Shown here: positions 7,687 through 19,955 of the stretch, piece after piece | Numbering within the stretch: the stretch's first letter is position 1 | Layout: each line of letters opens with the position of its first letter | From: Deltaproteobacteria bacterium | GTDB lineage: Bacteria > Myxococcota_A > UBA796 > UBA2385 | Reading direction: 5' to 3' | NCBI GenBank assembly: GCA_018401435.1 | Contig: JAGYJW010000049.1 | Coordinates: 1 to 52,786 of the forward strand | Length of the DNA stretch: 52,786 nucleotides | Notes under the pieces: generated by a model | What the model was told of the DNA's origin: nothing | Seen by the model: only the letters and a program-made list of their open reading frames with translations | Databases searched by the model: none | Program-made: the position numbers and the translations under genes

Positions 7687-8757
7687 ATGCGACCCTTGAT
7701 TCTCGCCCTCATCCTGCCTCTCGCCACCCTCGCCCTGGGGGCCTGCGGCGAGCAGGCCAACAAGGGCGGAGGGGATGGCGCCACCGACGGCGCCGATGGC
7801 GGGGACGACGCCGATGGAACCGACGGCACCGATGGCGAAGAGACCTGGCGCCCCGCGGGCACCGGCATCGGCTTCCTCATTGACGGCGCAGAGGCCAACA
7901 GCCTCTTCCACCTCGAGATCAACAACCCCGCCCAGCCCCGCACCGGGCAGGCCTACTATGGCTGGCTGTCCGGCGGAGCGGGCGCGCCGGTGGCCCTGGG
8001 CGAGATCCCGGTCAACGACGCCACCTTGCTGGTCTTCGAGGGCGAGATCGGCTTCAATGGCTTGCTGGAGGGCTACGACACCTTCACCGCCTATATGGGC
8101 GCCGGCCCCGACGCAGACACGACAGGAGAGCTGGCCTGGACCGGCCAGATCGACCCGACCCTGCGCGACGCCTACGAGCAGCTGTTGATCGCCGACGCCG
8201 CCACCCCCGAAGGTGCCGGGTCCTTGCGCACCGTCAAGGACACGACGGAGGCCATCCTGGCCTATACCGACGAGACCATCGCCAGCGTCAGCGATGTGGC
8301 CCAGATCAACGCGCGGGGGGAGGCCATCGCCAATACCATCCGCGGACTCGAAGAGGACCTGGACGACGACGGAACCAGCGGCCAGATCGAAGGCTATATG
8401 CCAATCATCGGCGATGATGGGCTCATCCTGCTCATTCTCGAAGACCTGGATACGGCCAGCGCGTCGGTGGGGCCGGGCCACCCGGTCAAGGACCTGGCCA
8501 ACTGGGCCTATGACTGCACCCAGCGCATCGAAGGCTTCGCCACCTATGCCGCCAACCGCGCCGGCATCGCCACGGTCTGCGCCGCCGAGTCCAGCTGCGA
8601 CGAGGTGCTCTTCGAAGCCAGCGAGAACCTGGAGTGGGCGCTGAGCGGCAACGATGTCAACGGCGACAGCAGCATCGACCCCATCGAAGAGGGCACGATC
8701 GACTGCGCGGTCTACTATGTGAGCCAGATGGCCTATATGGAGATTGCGACGCCCTGA
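7687..8757 (+). CDS. Lipoprotein with Asp/Gly/Thr linker
   Basis: The 356-aa product starts at ATG 7687 behind AGGAG. Its signal peptide ends in lipobox LGAC at about residues 17-20, followed by a 30-residue linker of GATDGADGGDDADGTDGTDG type seen in several lipoproteins here. The mature domain starts near residue 55 (GTGIGFLIDGAEANSLFHLE) and has GPDADTTGELAWTG and a mostly helical C-terminal half with four Cys. Near the end DVNGDSSIDPIEEG resembles an EF-hand-like loop, so calcium binding is possible. Function unknown; the linker suggests display at the outer-membrane surface. It starts 165 bases from the divergent lipoprotein and ends 32 bases before the next operon. Confidence 0.82.
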   Translation: MRPLILALILPLATLALGACGEQANKGGGDGATDGADGGDDADGTDGTDGEETWRPAGTGIGFLIDGAEANSLFHLEINNPAQPRTGQAYYGWLSGGAGAPVALGEIPVNDATLLVFEGEIGFNGLLEGYDTFTAYMGAGPDADTTGELAWTGQIDPTLRDAYEQLLIADAATPEGAGSLRTVKDTTEAILAYTDETIASVSDVAQINARGEAIANTIRGLEEDLDDDGTSGQIEGYMPIIGDDGLILLILEDLDTASASVGPGHPVKDLANWAYDCTQRIEGFATYAANRAGIATVCAAESSCDEVLFEASENLEWALSGNDVNGDSSIDPIEEGTIDCAVYYVSQMAYMEIATP

Positions 8758-8789
8758 GCCCTGGGGCCCCCCCCTGCCGAGCGCCCCGG

Positions 8790-9635
8790 ATGCCCACCCA
8801 CAGCCCCACCTTCGCCGCCTGGGTCCACGCCCTCCGCGCGTCTGCCGAGGGACGGATCTGGTGGGCCAACCTGGTCCTGGATGTGGGCAGCGGCAACCTG
8901 CCCTGCGCGGTCTTCGCCCGACTGCGGGCCACCTTGCGACGGGCGGCCCTGGCCCCCGCCTCCGGCCCCCACCGGCTGAGCGCCGACGCCCGGGCGCTGC
9001 TGCTGCGGGACGCCATCCAGGTGCTCGACCAGGCGCCAGCGACCTTTCAGCTGCAGAGCCCGCGCCGCCCCCCGCCCCAGCCCCTGGTGCGGGTGATGGA
9101 CGCCACCTCCTGGGGCAGCTTCCACCTGGCGACCGACCTGGGGGAGAGGCTGGATGATCGCATCGGCGAGCGCGTCATGCGCGGCCTGGGGCGCACCATC
9201 CTGCCCCGTCACTACACCGGGTGGATGCGCACGGCCAAGCCCTTCTTCTGGGCCACGCCCAGCCGCGACTTCGACCAGCGCGGGGACAGCAGCGCCGATG
9301 GGGCCCGGGACGCCCTGGGGCTCGGCCACCTCGATCTGCCCCAGGATCTTGTTGTGGTGCACATTCCCAAGGCGCGCCTCAAGGGTGTCGGGCTGCGTGC
9401 CCCCACCACCCTGGACGCGGGGGACAGCCCCTGGTTCTCGCCCTGGCCCGGGCCCGAGAGCGCCGGTCGCACGCGCAATCTCCGCGATGGCAGCCCCGGC
9501 TTGCCCGAGCTGCTGGTCGAGCCCCTGGCCTTGGACGACCGCTGCACCGTGACGCCCCTGGGCCGCACCACGGCCTTGCCTCCGCCGGATAAGGCCGCCT
9601 GGGCCCAAGCTGCCGAGGAGCGTGCGGGACTGTGA
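8790..9635 (+). CDS. Unknown protein, first gene of a PIN-like operon
   Basis: I do not recognise this 281-aa protein. The start at ATG 8790 (MPTHSPTFAAWVHALRAS) is preferred over longer in-frame options because they read back into the preceding lipoprotein gene. There is no signal peptide or membrane segment. The first half is helical; the second is rich in Pro, Gly and Trp with a hydrophobic strand in LPQDLVVVHIPKARLKG and a polar segment DAGDSPWFSPWPGP. It overlaps the next gene by four bases (GTGA), and the third gene starts two bases after the second, so the three are surely co-translated. Its role is presumably tied to the PIN-like protein at the end of the operon. Confidence 0.72.
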   Translation: MPTHSPTFAAWVHALRASAEGRIWWANLVLDVGSGNLPCAVFARLRATLRRAALAPASGPHRLSADARALLLRDAIQVLDQAPATFQLQSPRRPPPQPLVRVMDATSWGSFHLATDLGERLDDRIGERVMRGLGRTILPRHYTGWMRTAKPFFWATPSRDFDQRGDSSADGARDALGLGHLDLPQDLVVVHIPKARLKGVGLRAPTTLDAGDSPWFSPWPGPESAGRTRNLRDGSPGLPELLVEPLALDDRCTVTPLGRTTALPPPDKAAWAQAAEERAGL

Positions 9636-10588
9636 GCCTCCCCGAGATCAGCGCCGCCGACCTGCAGGCGCCCGGCCCCTGGCTGGCGGCCTTGTCCGAG
9701 GTCCAGCTTCGCGGCTGGCTGCGCCTGGTCTTGCGCCACCGCGACCCGCTGCCCCTGCGGCTGCCCCCGGGCAGCGCCTTCTCGGTGGCCCTGGCGCGGG
9801 CCCTGCAAGCCGGGCCGCCTGCGCTGCGGGACGCGCTCAAAGAGGCCCTGCCCCAGCTGGTGCTGGAATGGGGACAAGACGATGGCGCCGAGGTCCTCGA
9901 TGATCTGCTGGTGCTCTGCGCCCTGCTGCGTTGCCCCGGCGCGATGGACCCCATCCGCCGCCTGCTCGCCGACCAGCGCCTGCCCCCCGATCCCGACCCG
10001 GCCCTTCGGTTGCGCGCCTTGCAGGTCCTGTCTGGATTCGGCCTGAATGAGCGCCTGGTACCCATTTTCGAGACGGAACTCAGCGGGCCGCGCAGCGCTG
10101 CCCTGGCCTGGCGGGCCCTCTGCAGCTTCGACCTCCGCGCCGGGATCCGGGGCCTGCCACGGCTGATGGCCACCCTGGAAGAGCGGGGCCAGGGCGACCT
10201 GCTGGTGGACCTGCTGCGGGCGCAGCTCTTCGACGAGCTGGACGCCAGGCGGCGCCTGCGGCTGCTGGACCTTGCCGCCTGGGAGCTGGACGAGGGGGCC
10301 CTCTGCGACTTCTTGCTGGCCTGCGCAGAGGCCGGTCTGGGGCTGCGCCGCACCAACGGAAGCGGCGACGGAGCCGACGACTTCGAGGTCTGCGAGCGCG
10401 CACCGGACGGAAGCGGCGTCGAGCGCACCCTGGGCCGCCTGCGCACATGGATCGCCAGCCACGACGGGGGCCGCCGCAGCCGGCAGCGCCTGTCCGAAGC
10501 GCGCTGGATCCAGCTGGACCACGCGGCCAACCGGTGGAGCAGCGGGCCCGACCTGATGCTGCTGCTCGACCACGCGCTGGGGGCCTGA
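9632..10588 (+). CDS. Unknown helical (HEAT-like) protein, second gene of a PIN-like operon
   Basis: This 318-aa protein begins at a GTG inside the stop of the previous gene (GTGA). It is almost entirely helical and Leu/Ala-rich, with paired amphipathic helices at about residues 90-230 (DPALRLRALQVLSGFGLNE, then AALAWRALCSFDLRAGI), which suggests HEAT- or TPR-like repeats. The C-terminal quarter has a Gly/Asp-rich loop (GSGDGADDFEVCERAPDGSG) and a final helix. No catalytic motif or export signal is seen. I infer an adaptor role in a cytoplasmic complex with its neighbours. Confidence 0.72.
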   Translation: MSLPEISAADLQAPGPWLAALSEVQLRGWLRLVLRHRDPLPLRLPPGSAFSVALARALQAGPPALRDALKEALPQLVLEWGQDDGAEVLDDLLVLCALLRCPGAMDPIRRLLADQRLPPDPDPALRLRALQVLSGFGLNERLVPIFETELSGPRSAALAWRALCSFDLRAGIRGLPRLMATLEERGQGDLLVDLLRAQLFDELDARRRLRLLDLAAWELDEGALCDFLLACAEAGLGLRRTNGSGDGADDFEVCERAPDGSGVERTLGRLRTWIASHDGGRRSRQRLSEARWIQLDHAANRWSSGPDLMLLLDHALGA

Positions 10589-10590
10589 CC

Positions 10591-13002
10591 ATGTCCGTCG
10601 GGGCCACCGCCAAGGACATGCAGGAGACCGCCCAGCGCACGCGCCAGCTGGCCGGCAGCCTCGCGCGGGTGCGCGCGGACCTCGATTTCTGCGCACAGGG
10701 CGGAAAGCTGGTCTACGTCGTTGATTTCAGCGAGATCTACTCCTTTCTGCACGAGGATCTGGACCCAACCGACCAGGTGGACCTCGCCATCGGCCCCGCC
10801 GACGAGCTGGACGGCAGGGTGCTCAAGCGCCTGGCCCTCAGCCACCTCTTCCGCACCTTCTCCACCGGCCTCACGCTGCTGGAGCCCCATGCGGCCGAGC
10901 TGTGGAATTACCTGCAAGGGGTCGAGGCCACCGCCCGCCGGGCCGAAGACCTTGCGGCGGCGGCGCGGGCCTGGATCGAGCAGCTGTCGGCGGAGGACCG
11001 GGCCATCCTGGAGCGCCTGGACCGGCCCGGCGCCCTGGATGAGGCCGAACACCGGGCCCTGGTCACCCTGATGCGCGACGAGGCCAGCGGCCTCTGCGAC
11101 CAGGTGAGTGAGCTGACCGGCTGGATGACCGCCGACACCGCCATCGGAGAGCTGCGCGCCCTGGTGCGCACCCACCGCCTGGCCCACCGCGTCGATGGCC
11201 TGCTGCAAGCCCAGGGCGTGGACCCGCGCCAGCTGCGGCCGCCGGCCCTGGCCGAGGAGCGCCGCGCCTTCAACGCCTTCCCCGAAGCCGCCCGAAGCCG
11301 GCGCCGCACCCAGAAGATGGCGGATGCCCGGGGCCTGATTCAGCTGCGGGACGCCAACCGCCTGCTGGCCCCCAAGAAGGTGCGGGTGATGCTGATCACC
11401 CGGGATGCCAGCCTGCGGGAAGCCGCCGGAAAGCTGGCCCGTGACGCCGGCTTTGGCTGGTCCACGGCGCCGGATCACCTGCGCAGCCTGGACGAGGTGC
11501 TCATCGACCTGCTGCTGCGCGGGGCCCAGGATCGCGAGCAGCGCACCGACTGGCTGCAGCAGCTCGAAGCGCTCTTCTCGGAGATGGACTCGTCCTTGCA
11601 GGCCCTGGTCAAACATCGCCCCGAAGGCCAAGAAGCGCAGGATCGCTACCTGCGCCTGGCCCGGCGCCGGCTGCGCACCATCCAGCGGCTGTGGCGCGAA
11701 CACAAGCAGCTGCGGCTGAGCCTCGCGATGCCCCACACCGCCTGGCTGAGCAAGGACTTCACCCAGCCCTGGGGGGTGGAGCCCGACCCCGGCGACGACC
11801 CCACCATCCCGCCGGGCGACGACGGGGCCGTGCCCCAGCTTCGGCAGCTGGTGCGCTTTGTCGCGGGCGAGGACTTCCAGGATCGGGCCCGGGCCAACCT
11901 GCGCGAGCTGCGCCTGGACCTAGTCAGCCAGAGCCTGCAGCTGATCTTCCTGGGCAGCCTGTCCCAGCAGCGCCTGCAAGCGCTGATGGGCGTCTTTGCC
12001 GCGGGCTGGACCGCCGAGGACCGGGACGACCGCACCCTGCTGCGCTCCACCCGCTACACCCTGGTCTGCTCGGTGGAGTTCATCTCGGCGGACTACCGCC
12101 GGCTGGTGGCCGAACTCAGCGGCTGGGAGCGCGACGAGAAGGCCCGCTATGAGCGCCTGGAGCGCGTCTTCTTCGAGCTGGTCCAGCGGGCGGCCGGCCG
12201 CGAGCAGGCTGGCGAGGGCTTCTTGTTCATGGCCTTCGTCATGGCCTTGTTGGGCCGCTGGGATCACGCCCGGGACCTGGCCTGGACCGCCCTCGACCAC
12301 AGCGGCGGCGCCCTGGGGGCCGAGGCCCACTATGTGCTGGCCGTCGTCACCCGACGCATCGCCACCACCCGGCCCGAAGAGAGCCTGGAGCGCCTGGTCG
12401 AGGCCTACGATCAAGTCTCTCAGGCCACCGAGGCCCGTTACCGTCGCAACGGCCAGCAGGACCCCCGCTACCTGCTGGAGGCGGGCACCATCGTGTTGCA
12501 ATGGCGGCAGATCGCATCGGGCCTGGGTGGGGTGGCATCAAACCGCAAACGTGCCAGCGGCGCACGTTTTCATCCAGGCTTTCTCGCAGAGAGCGAGGCC
12601 GTGCGCATGTTGCACGACGCCTTGAACCTGGTCCAGGACGACCTGCGGCTGGAGATCGACATCCGCAACAACCTGGCCTATGCCGCCGCCACGCGCCGCC
12701 CCCCCGACCTCGCGGCGGCGGCCAGCGAGGTGGCCCGCATCCAGGAGATCTTCGACGCGGTCGCCACCATGGACGCGCCCCCGATGCCCCCCCAGCCCTG
12801 GCCAGCCGTGCTGGACACCCTGCTGCTGGTGGGCGCCTTGCAGGCCCGCGAGGCCCGCGACGCCACCGCCTTGGCCGCCTGTCTGCAACGCTGGGAGGGC
12901 CTGCACGCCGACCCCAACCTGCTGCCGGCCGACCGCAAGGGCATCGCCCGCAACATCGAGATGGCGCGCAGCTGGCTCCAGGGCCTGCCCGCGCCCGACT
13001 GA
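10591..13002 (+). CDS. Large helical protein with PIN-like N-terminal domain
   Basis: The 803-aa protein starts two bases after the preceding stop. Residues 38-280 carry a spaced set of acidic motifs like PIN nucleases: D45 and E48 in VYVVDFSEIYSFL, E98 and E103 in LLEPHAAELWNYL, D245 in KMADARGLIQLRDAN, and D272 in VMLITRDASLREAAG. The alternation of a strand ending in Asp, helical bundles and a later strand ending TRD fits a PIN-like fold, in which such Asp/Glu bind metal and cut RNA or DNA. The remaining 500 residues are helical with TPR-like stretches (WDHARDLAWTALDHSGGALG and the last 150 residues). No ATPase motif is present. A conflict or RNA-processing nuclease with a helical sensor region is plausible but inferred. 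The PIN call is by eye and moderate. Confidence 0.72.
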   Translation: MSVGATAKDMQETAQRTRQLAGSLARVRADLDFCAQGGKLVYVVDFSEIYSFLHEDLDPTDQVDLAIGPADELDGRVLKRLALSHLFRTFSTGLTLLEPHAAELWNYLQGVEATARRAEDLAAAARAWIEQLSAEDRAILERLDRPGALDEAEHRALVTLMRDEASGLCDQVSELTGWMTADTAIGELRALVRTHRLAHRVDGLLQAQGVDPRQLRPPALAEERRAFNAFPEAARSRRRTQKMADARGLIQLRDANRLLAPKKVRVMLITRDASLREAAGKLARDAGFGWSTAPDHLRSLDEVLIDLLLRGAQDREQRTDWLQQLEALFSEMDSSLQALVKHRPEGQEAQDRYLRLARRRLRTIQRLWREHKQLRLSLAMPHTAWLSKDFTQPWGVEPDPGDDPTIPPGDDGAVPQLRQLVRFVAGEDFQDRARANLRELRLDLVSQSLQLIFLGSLSQQRLQALMGVFAAGWTAEDRDDRTLLRSTRYTLVCSVEFISADYRRLVAELSGWERDEKARYERLERVFFELVQRAAGREQAGEGFLFMAFVMALLGRWDHARDLAWTALDHSGGALGAEAHYVLAVVTRRIATTRPEESLERLVEAYDQVSQATEARYRRNGQQDPRYLLEAGTIVLQWRQIASGLGGVASNRKRASGARFHPGFLAESEAVRMLHDALNLVQDDLRLEIDIRNNLAYAAATRRPPDLAAAASEVARIQEIFDAVATMDAPPMPPQPWPAVLDTLLLVGALQAREARDATALAACLQRWEGLHADPNLLPADRKGIARNIEMARSWLQGLPAPD

Positions 13003-13209
13003 GCCCTCAGCCGGCCGGGTCCTCTGCCCTCCAGCTCTCCAGAAGGGGCTCCAGGGCATACAAGGCGTCGTGCAAGGCAAGCCAGCGCGCCCCGCCGAGG
13101 GCGGCCTGATGCTCGGCCTCCAGGGCGCCCAGCAAGGCCAGCCCCGCCAACAGGCCGCTGCGCCCATCCGACCCCCGGGCAAAACGAAGCAGCCGCGCCC
13201 GCCCGTCGC
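13003..13209 (-). pseudogene. MarR-regulator 3' fragment, copy A
   Basis: These 207 bases match 22831-23037, the 3' part of the intact MarR gene, with only scattered substitutions and no gaps. On the minus strand they encode the C-terminal helix region (GRARLLRFARGSDGRSG through LLESWRAEDPAG and stop). The DNA-binding domain is absent; upstream on the minus strand the frame joins directly to an SNF2 helicase fragment. It begins one base after the stop of the PIN-like gene. It is a duplicated remnant, not a functional gene. Confidence 0.8.
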
Positions 13210-13525
13210 AGAGGCGGCGCTCGCTGGCCGGGCTCAAGGCGACAGCCCAACACATGGTCGCTGCGGTCGGGCAGGTCGGCCGCCACCGCGTCCTTGGTGC
13301 GACGCAACAGGAAGGGGGAGCGCGTGCCCAGCAGCCCCGGCAGCAGCACCGAGAACAGGCTCCACAGCTCGCCGGTGCGGTTCTCCAGCGGGGTGCCGGT
13401 GAGGCCCCTGTCGTCGGCCACGCAGGCCCCGGGCGCCCCGTGGGCCCGGCGCCGCAGCCAGGCGACACCCTCGCGTTGTGCGGGTGCACCGCCGCTTGAA
13501 GAGACGGCGGCGGGGTGGGTTGAAT
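13210..13525 (-). pseudogene. SNF2 helicase fragment with internal deletions
   Basis: Read on the minus strand this piece encodes helicase fragments: about 13413-13525 matches 16243-16362 (the region around motif I, ending ADD), and 13210-13412 matches about 15627-15898 (GTPLENRTGELWSLFSVLLP and FLLRRTKDAVAADLP). The DNA between motif I and motif III is missing. The join falls on AGGCCC, a 6-base string present at both parental sites, so a microhomology deletion is likely. A second, smaller deletion lies between GAAGGGG and CGCGTGCCCAGCAG. The fragment then joins the MarR remnant. It cannot encode a working helicase. Confidence 0.78.
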
Positions 13526-13537
13526 CGAGCCGACGGG

Positions 13538-14038
13538 TCAGGGGAGTCCGCCAGCCTGGGGGCAGGCGTGCGCGGGGGAGAGATCGACCTCGATCGTGAC
13601 CGATACAACGTAGAGTGAGGCAGCAAACGCAGCGTGGATCGCGCCGACAGTCGAGCCGGGGCTGGACTCCAGGTCGACGTCCTCGACCACACCCTCATAG
13701 CTCGTGCCGTCCTGGAAGTGCCACGAGAAGGACCCCTCTACCAGGTCGACGGCGACAATACCCGAGGGGTCGCCGTCAGGTTGGAACAAGGCGCACTCCA
13801 ACTGTAGCTTCTCGGGCGAGCCACAGTCGGGCTGCCGAGCGAAGCCGTCATGACCGGATCCGTCCAGCACACCTGTAAACTCGCCGTTCTCCCGCTCCAT
13901 GACGAAGGCGACGACGGTCCCGCTGCCGTAGAAGCGCTCCTCCTGGGGGTCCACCGCGCCCGTCTGCGAGGAGTCACCCACGCGCACGGGCGCGCAGGCG
14001 GCGACCAGCGAAGCCAGGGGCAGGGTCCACGGACGCAT
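13538..14038 (-). CDS. Lipoprotein, unknown function
   Basis: The start at 14038 has AAGGAG at good spacing and gives a 166-aa protein with signal peptide MRPWTLPLASLVAACAPV and lipobox VAAC. The mature part is short on helices, with alternating polar and hydrophobic residues typical of a beta-sandwich (GSGTVVAFVMERENGEFTGV, GIVAVDLVEGSFSWHFQDG) and an Asp/Glu-rich stretch EGVVEDVDLESS. It includes three Cys in the mature chain. No family recognised. It sits inside the rearranged MarR/helicase zone but itself looks intact; the bases after its stop belong to the helicase fragment, so its native downstream context may be lost. Confidence 0.7.
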   Translation of the reverse strand: MRPWTLPLASLVAACAPVRVGDSSQTGAVDPQEERFYGSGTVVAFVMERENGEFTGVLDGSGHDGFARQPDCGSPEKLQLECALFQPDGDPSGIVAVDLVEGSFSWHFQDGTSYEGVVEDVDLESSPGSTVGAIHAAFAASLYVVSVTIEVDLSPAHACPQAGGLP

Positions 14039-14287
14039 GGGTCTCTCCTTCGGTTGAGCGGGCGGGTTGCCCGATGATCGCAGCGGCCTCATGGGCCAGG
14101 CGGGTGCCCATCGAGAGCGGAGCGTCGGGGCGAGGGGATGCCCTGGGCTGGGATTGTTGGGATCCGGGGAAGGAGGGTGGCTTCCCCGCCCCCTAACCGT
14201 CTCGGACCCGCCACGATGGCGCGACGCAGCCGCGCGCAATTCGAGCGGTGGGTCCGGATTTGGGCTATCCGTCGGGCGGAGGCAGCG

Positions 14288-14518
14288 ATGACTCGTGAAA
14301 TCGTGTCCGACCCCGCAGTCCTCGGTGGAAAGCCGTGTGTGCGCGGCACGCGCCTGTCGGTGGAGTTGGTGCTCGAGATGCTTGCCAGCGGTGCATCCAA
14401 GGAGGATCTTCTCGACGCCTACCCGCAGATGAGCGTGGACGGGCTCAATGCGGCGCTTGCCTATGCCGCCCGTGCCATGAAGAGCGAGGTGGTCTGGGAA
14501 GGGAAGATCTCGGCGTGA
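14288..14518 (+). CDS. DUF433 antitoxin
   Basis: The 76-aa product (MTREIVSDPAVLGGKPCVRGTR) has the DUF433 signature: a start with D-P-x-x-x-G-G-K-P-C-x-R-G-T-R, followed by a helical segment in which VELVLEMLASGASKEDLL and YPQMSVDGLNAALAY form the DNA-binding-like helices. DUF433 proteins act as antitoxins of VapBC-like modules with DUF5615 toxins. ATG 14288 is chosen because family homology starts there; an in-frame start at 14138 would add unconserved sequence. Its stop overlaps the toxin GTG by four bases. The antitoxin looks complete. Confidence 0.88.
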   Translation: MTREIVSDPAVLGGKPCVRGTRLSVELVLEMLASGASKEDLLDAYPQMSVDGLNAALAYAARAMKSEVVWEGKISA

Positions 14519-14855
14519 AGCTGGAGGACTTTCCCCTGTTTCTGGATGAGAACATCCACCCCGCAGTCCAGCGCGGATTGGCGGAGCAGGGCTGGGACGT
14601 CTCGTCGGTCCGACTGGCGGGGCTTGTTGGGCTGGCAGACGACAAGATACTTGAGTTCGCAGTGTCGACAGGAAGAGTCGTCGTGACCCACGACAGCGAC
14701 TTTGGCACGCTTGCGGTGAGGGGCGGGCAGGAGCTGGTCGGAATCGTCAAACTGCGTCCGGGGCACTTCAACCCGACGGTGGTGCCATCGTGGTGGCAGA
14801 ACTCAGGATGGACCTGGTCAAGGTCCGCTTCCGGCAGCTGCTGCCGCTTGAATGA
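14515..14855 (+). pseudogene. DUF5615 PIN-like toxin, internally deleted and frameshifted
   Basis: The gene starts at GTG 14515 within the antitoxin stop. The first 85 or so codons are typical DUF5615: FPLFLDENIHPAVQRGLAEQGWD (in part), then VVVTHDSDFGTLA and GIVKLRPGHFN, with acidic residues of a PIN-like site. After FNPTVV the frame becomes unlike any toxin (PSWWQNSGWTWSRS). Another frame resumes a credible family C-terminus, VVAELRMDLVKVRFRQLLPLE, with a stop at 14853-14855. Compared with the usual length, some 20 codons are missing at GTGGTGCCATCGTGGTGG, where a repeated GTGGTG could have mediated a deletion. The toxin is probably inactive. Confidence 0.75.
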
Positions 14856-14980
14856 GCCACAGACCGGGTGCCATTCGTTGTACACCGGTGTCGTCGGGCG
14901 TGGAGCAGGATCGGCCCGCAGCAAGCCGATTCGAGCGTCATCATCCAGATCAATTTCCCACGCTGGCGCCGCAAGGCGCC

Positions 14981-18519
<3,539 letters not shown>

Positions 18520-18712
18520 GGGGTGCGCTGGGGTGCTGCGAGGCTACGGCGCTGGGCGATCGAGAGGCGGACAGGCGTTGTCCGGCGGTCAGATTTGGTC
18601 CGGAACCCCTCCTTCGACTCGACGACCCCCCTGCAGCTGCCGACGCCACCGCCGGCCGGCCGCGGCGCTCTCATCCCAAGGCTTTGCCAGAGCGTGCGAA
18701 GCACGAGTCTGC
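18520..18712. other. Non-coding stretch upstream of the helicase remnant
   Basis: Nothing recognisable is seen here. It separates the helicase 5' end from the MarR fragment and could hold the former helicase promoter. Confidence 0.35.
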
Positions 18713-18863
18713 GCCCTCAGCCGGCCGGGTCCTCTGCCCTCCAGCTCTCCAGAAGTGGCTCCAGGGCGGACAAGGCGTCGTCAAGGCAGAGCAGCGCGCC
18801 CCGCCGAGGGCCGCCTGCAGCTCGGCCTCCAGGGCGCCCAGCAGGGCCAGCCCCGCCAGCAGG
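18713..18863 (-). pseudogene. MarR-regulator 3' fragment, copy B
   Basis: These 151 bases match the first part of 13003-13209 and of 22831-23037, beginning with the same GCCCTCAGCCGGCCGGGTCC. One base is missing near 18781, so even this fragment is out of frame. It ends abruptly at CAGG, after which the sequence leads into the SDR gene. It is the second truncated copy of the MarR 3' end in the window. Confidence 0.78.
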
Positions 18864-18883
18864 AAGAGAAGGCCGGGTGACCT

Positions 18884-19891
18884 TCAGGCAGAGGCCCGGA
18901 GCTTCGCCGGAAGGTCGACGCCCGTAATCCGGACCAATGCCGCCAGAGCGGCCTCCTGGCCACGCTCGTCAAGGAAGAACGGGGGCGATGTCTGCGGGGC
19001 GACCGGTCCCACCACCTTCCTGGGGTGGGCGGTCGCGTAGAAGTGGCCGGTCGCGTCGTCGGGGAGGGCCTCCGCCTCGAGGTAGCGCGCCGCCGCCGCG
19101 GACACGCTGCCGTTCATTCCCATGAGAGACCCCGCCAGACGCAGCATCGGGATCATGATCAGCCGCATCGCGGCCGACGCGTCTCGACCGAAGCCGGTGT
19201 CGGCCGTGCCACCTGGCGAGACCGCGTTGACCGTCGTTCCGGGAAGGAGGCGGCGTGAAAGCGCGGCTGCCCACCAGGCCACCACCAGCTTGGCCGTGAC
19301 ATATTCGTTCATGTTGACGAAGGGCGACTGGGCCGGGACCTCGAGCCGGAACAGGGCCTCGATCGCGCGGGCGACGTCGCCCTCGTAGGAGCGATCTGCG
19401 AGGTCGAGCACCGGGTGCACAGACATGCCGGGCATATTGCCCCGGGCGCCCTCGGAGCCTGCGATCACGATCCGGGCGGTGGGCGTGAGCCAACGGTCCG
19501 CAAGCGCGCGCATCGTGAGCACGTGGTGACCCACGAGCGTCGATGCGTAGGTGATCTCGACGCCTTCGCTGTTGGGCTGTGGCTTCGCGCCTGAGGCCCC
19601 GGCGTTGAGCAGCAGGAAGTCGACGCGCTCCGCGCGGTCCCGCAGCGCGTCGGCGGCGGCGTGGGCCGACGAGACCTCCGAGGTGTCGATGGCCAAGACG
19701 CCGAAGACGTCGCGGCCAACCCGCTCGACCAGGCTGGCCCGCGCGGCCTCGGCCTTCGCCTCGGTGCGGCAGCCAAGGATGACCCGCGTCCAGCCGGCTT
19801 CCGCCAGCAGGGCAGCCGCCTCGTAGCCGATGCCCGAGTTCGCCCCGGTAACGAGGGCAACCTTTCCGATGTCGTTCACGATTGACTCCAT
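18884..19891 (-). CDS. Short-chain dehydrogenase/reductase
   Basis: A 335-aa NAD(P)-dependent oxidoreductase of the SDR superfamily. The nucleotide-binding TGANSGIG lies at residues 15-22, with LGCRTEAKAE giving the cofactor-selecting region, LLLNAGASG the NAG motif, IVIAGSEGA the catalytic Ser strand, and YVTAKLV the catalytic Tyr-x3-Lys. The length and the C-terminal extension resemble retinol-dehydrogenase or protochlorophyllide-reductase-like SDRs; the substrate is unknown. The start at 19891 has no strong ribosome binding site. It shares the minus strand with the membrane protein at 20125 and reads away from a TetR regulator, which may control both. Confidence 0.88.
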   Translation of the reverse strand: MESIVNDIGKVALVTGANSGIGYEAAALLAEAGWTRVILGCRTEAKAEAARASLVERVGRDVFGVLAIDTSEVSSAHAAADALRDRAERVDFLLLNAGASGAKPQPNSEGVEITYASTLVGHHVLTMRALADRWLTPTARIVIAGSEGARGNMPGMSVHPVLDLADRSYEGDVARAIEALFRLEVPAQSPFVNMNEYVTAKLVVAWWAAALSRRLLPGTTVNAVSPGGTADTGFGRDASAAMRLIMIPMLRLAGSLMGMNGSVSAAAARYLEAEALPDDATGHFYATAHPRKVVGPVAPQTSPPFFLDERGQEAALAALVRITGVDLPAKLRASA

Positions 19892-19955
19892 GGTCGAAGC
19901 AGAAGTGGTCCTGTCCCGCGGAAGGCCGCTTCAGGCCCCCACCTGTGGCCCGCTA

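Noticed and set aside
14138..14287. A longer N-terminus for the DUF433 antitoxin
   Set aside because: The added residues show no family match, and the conserved domain starts at ATG 14288.
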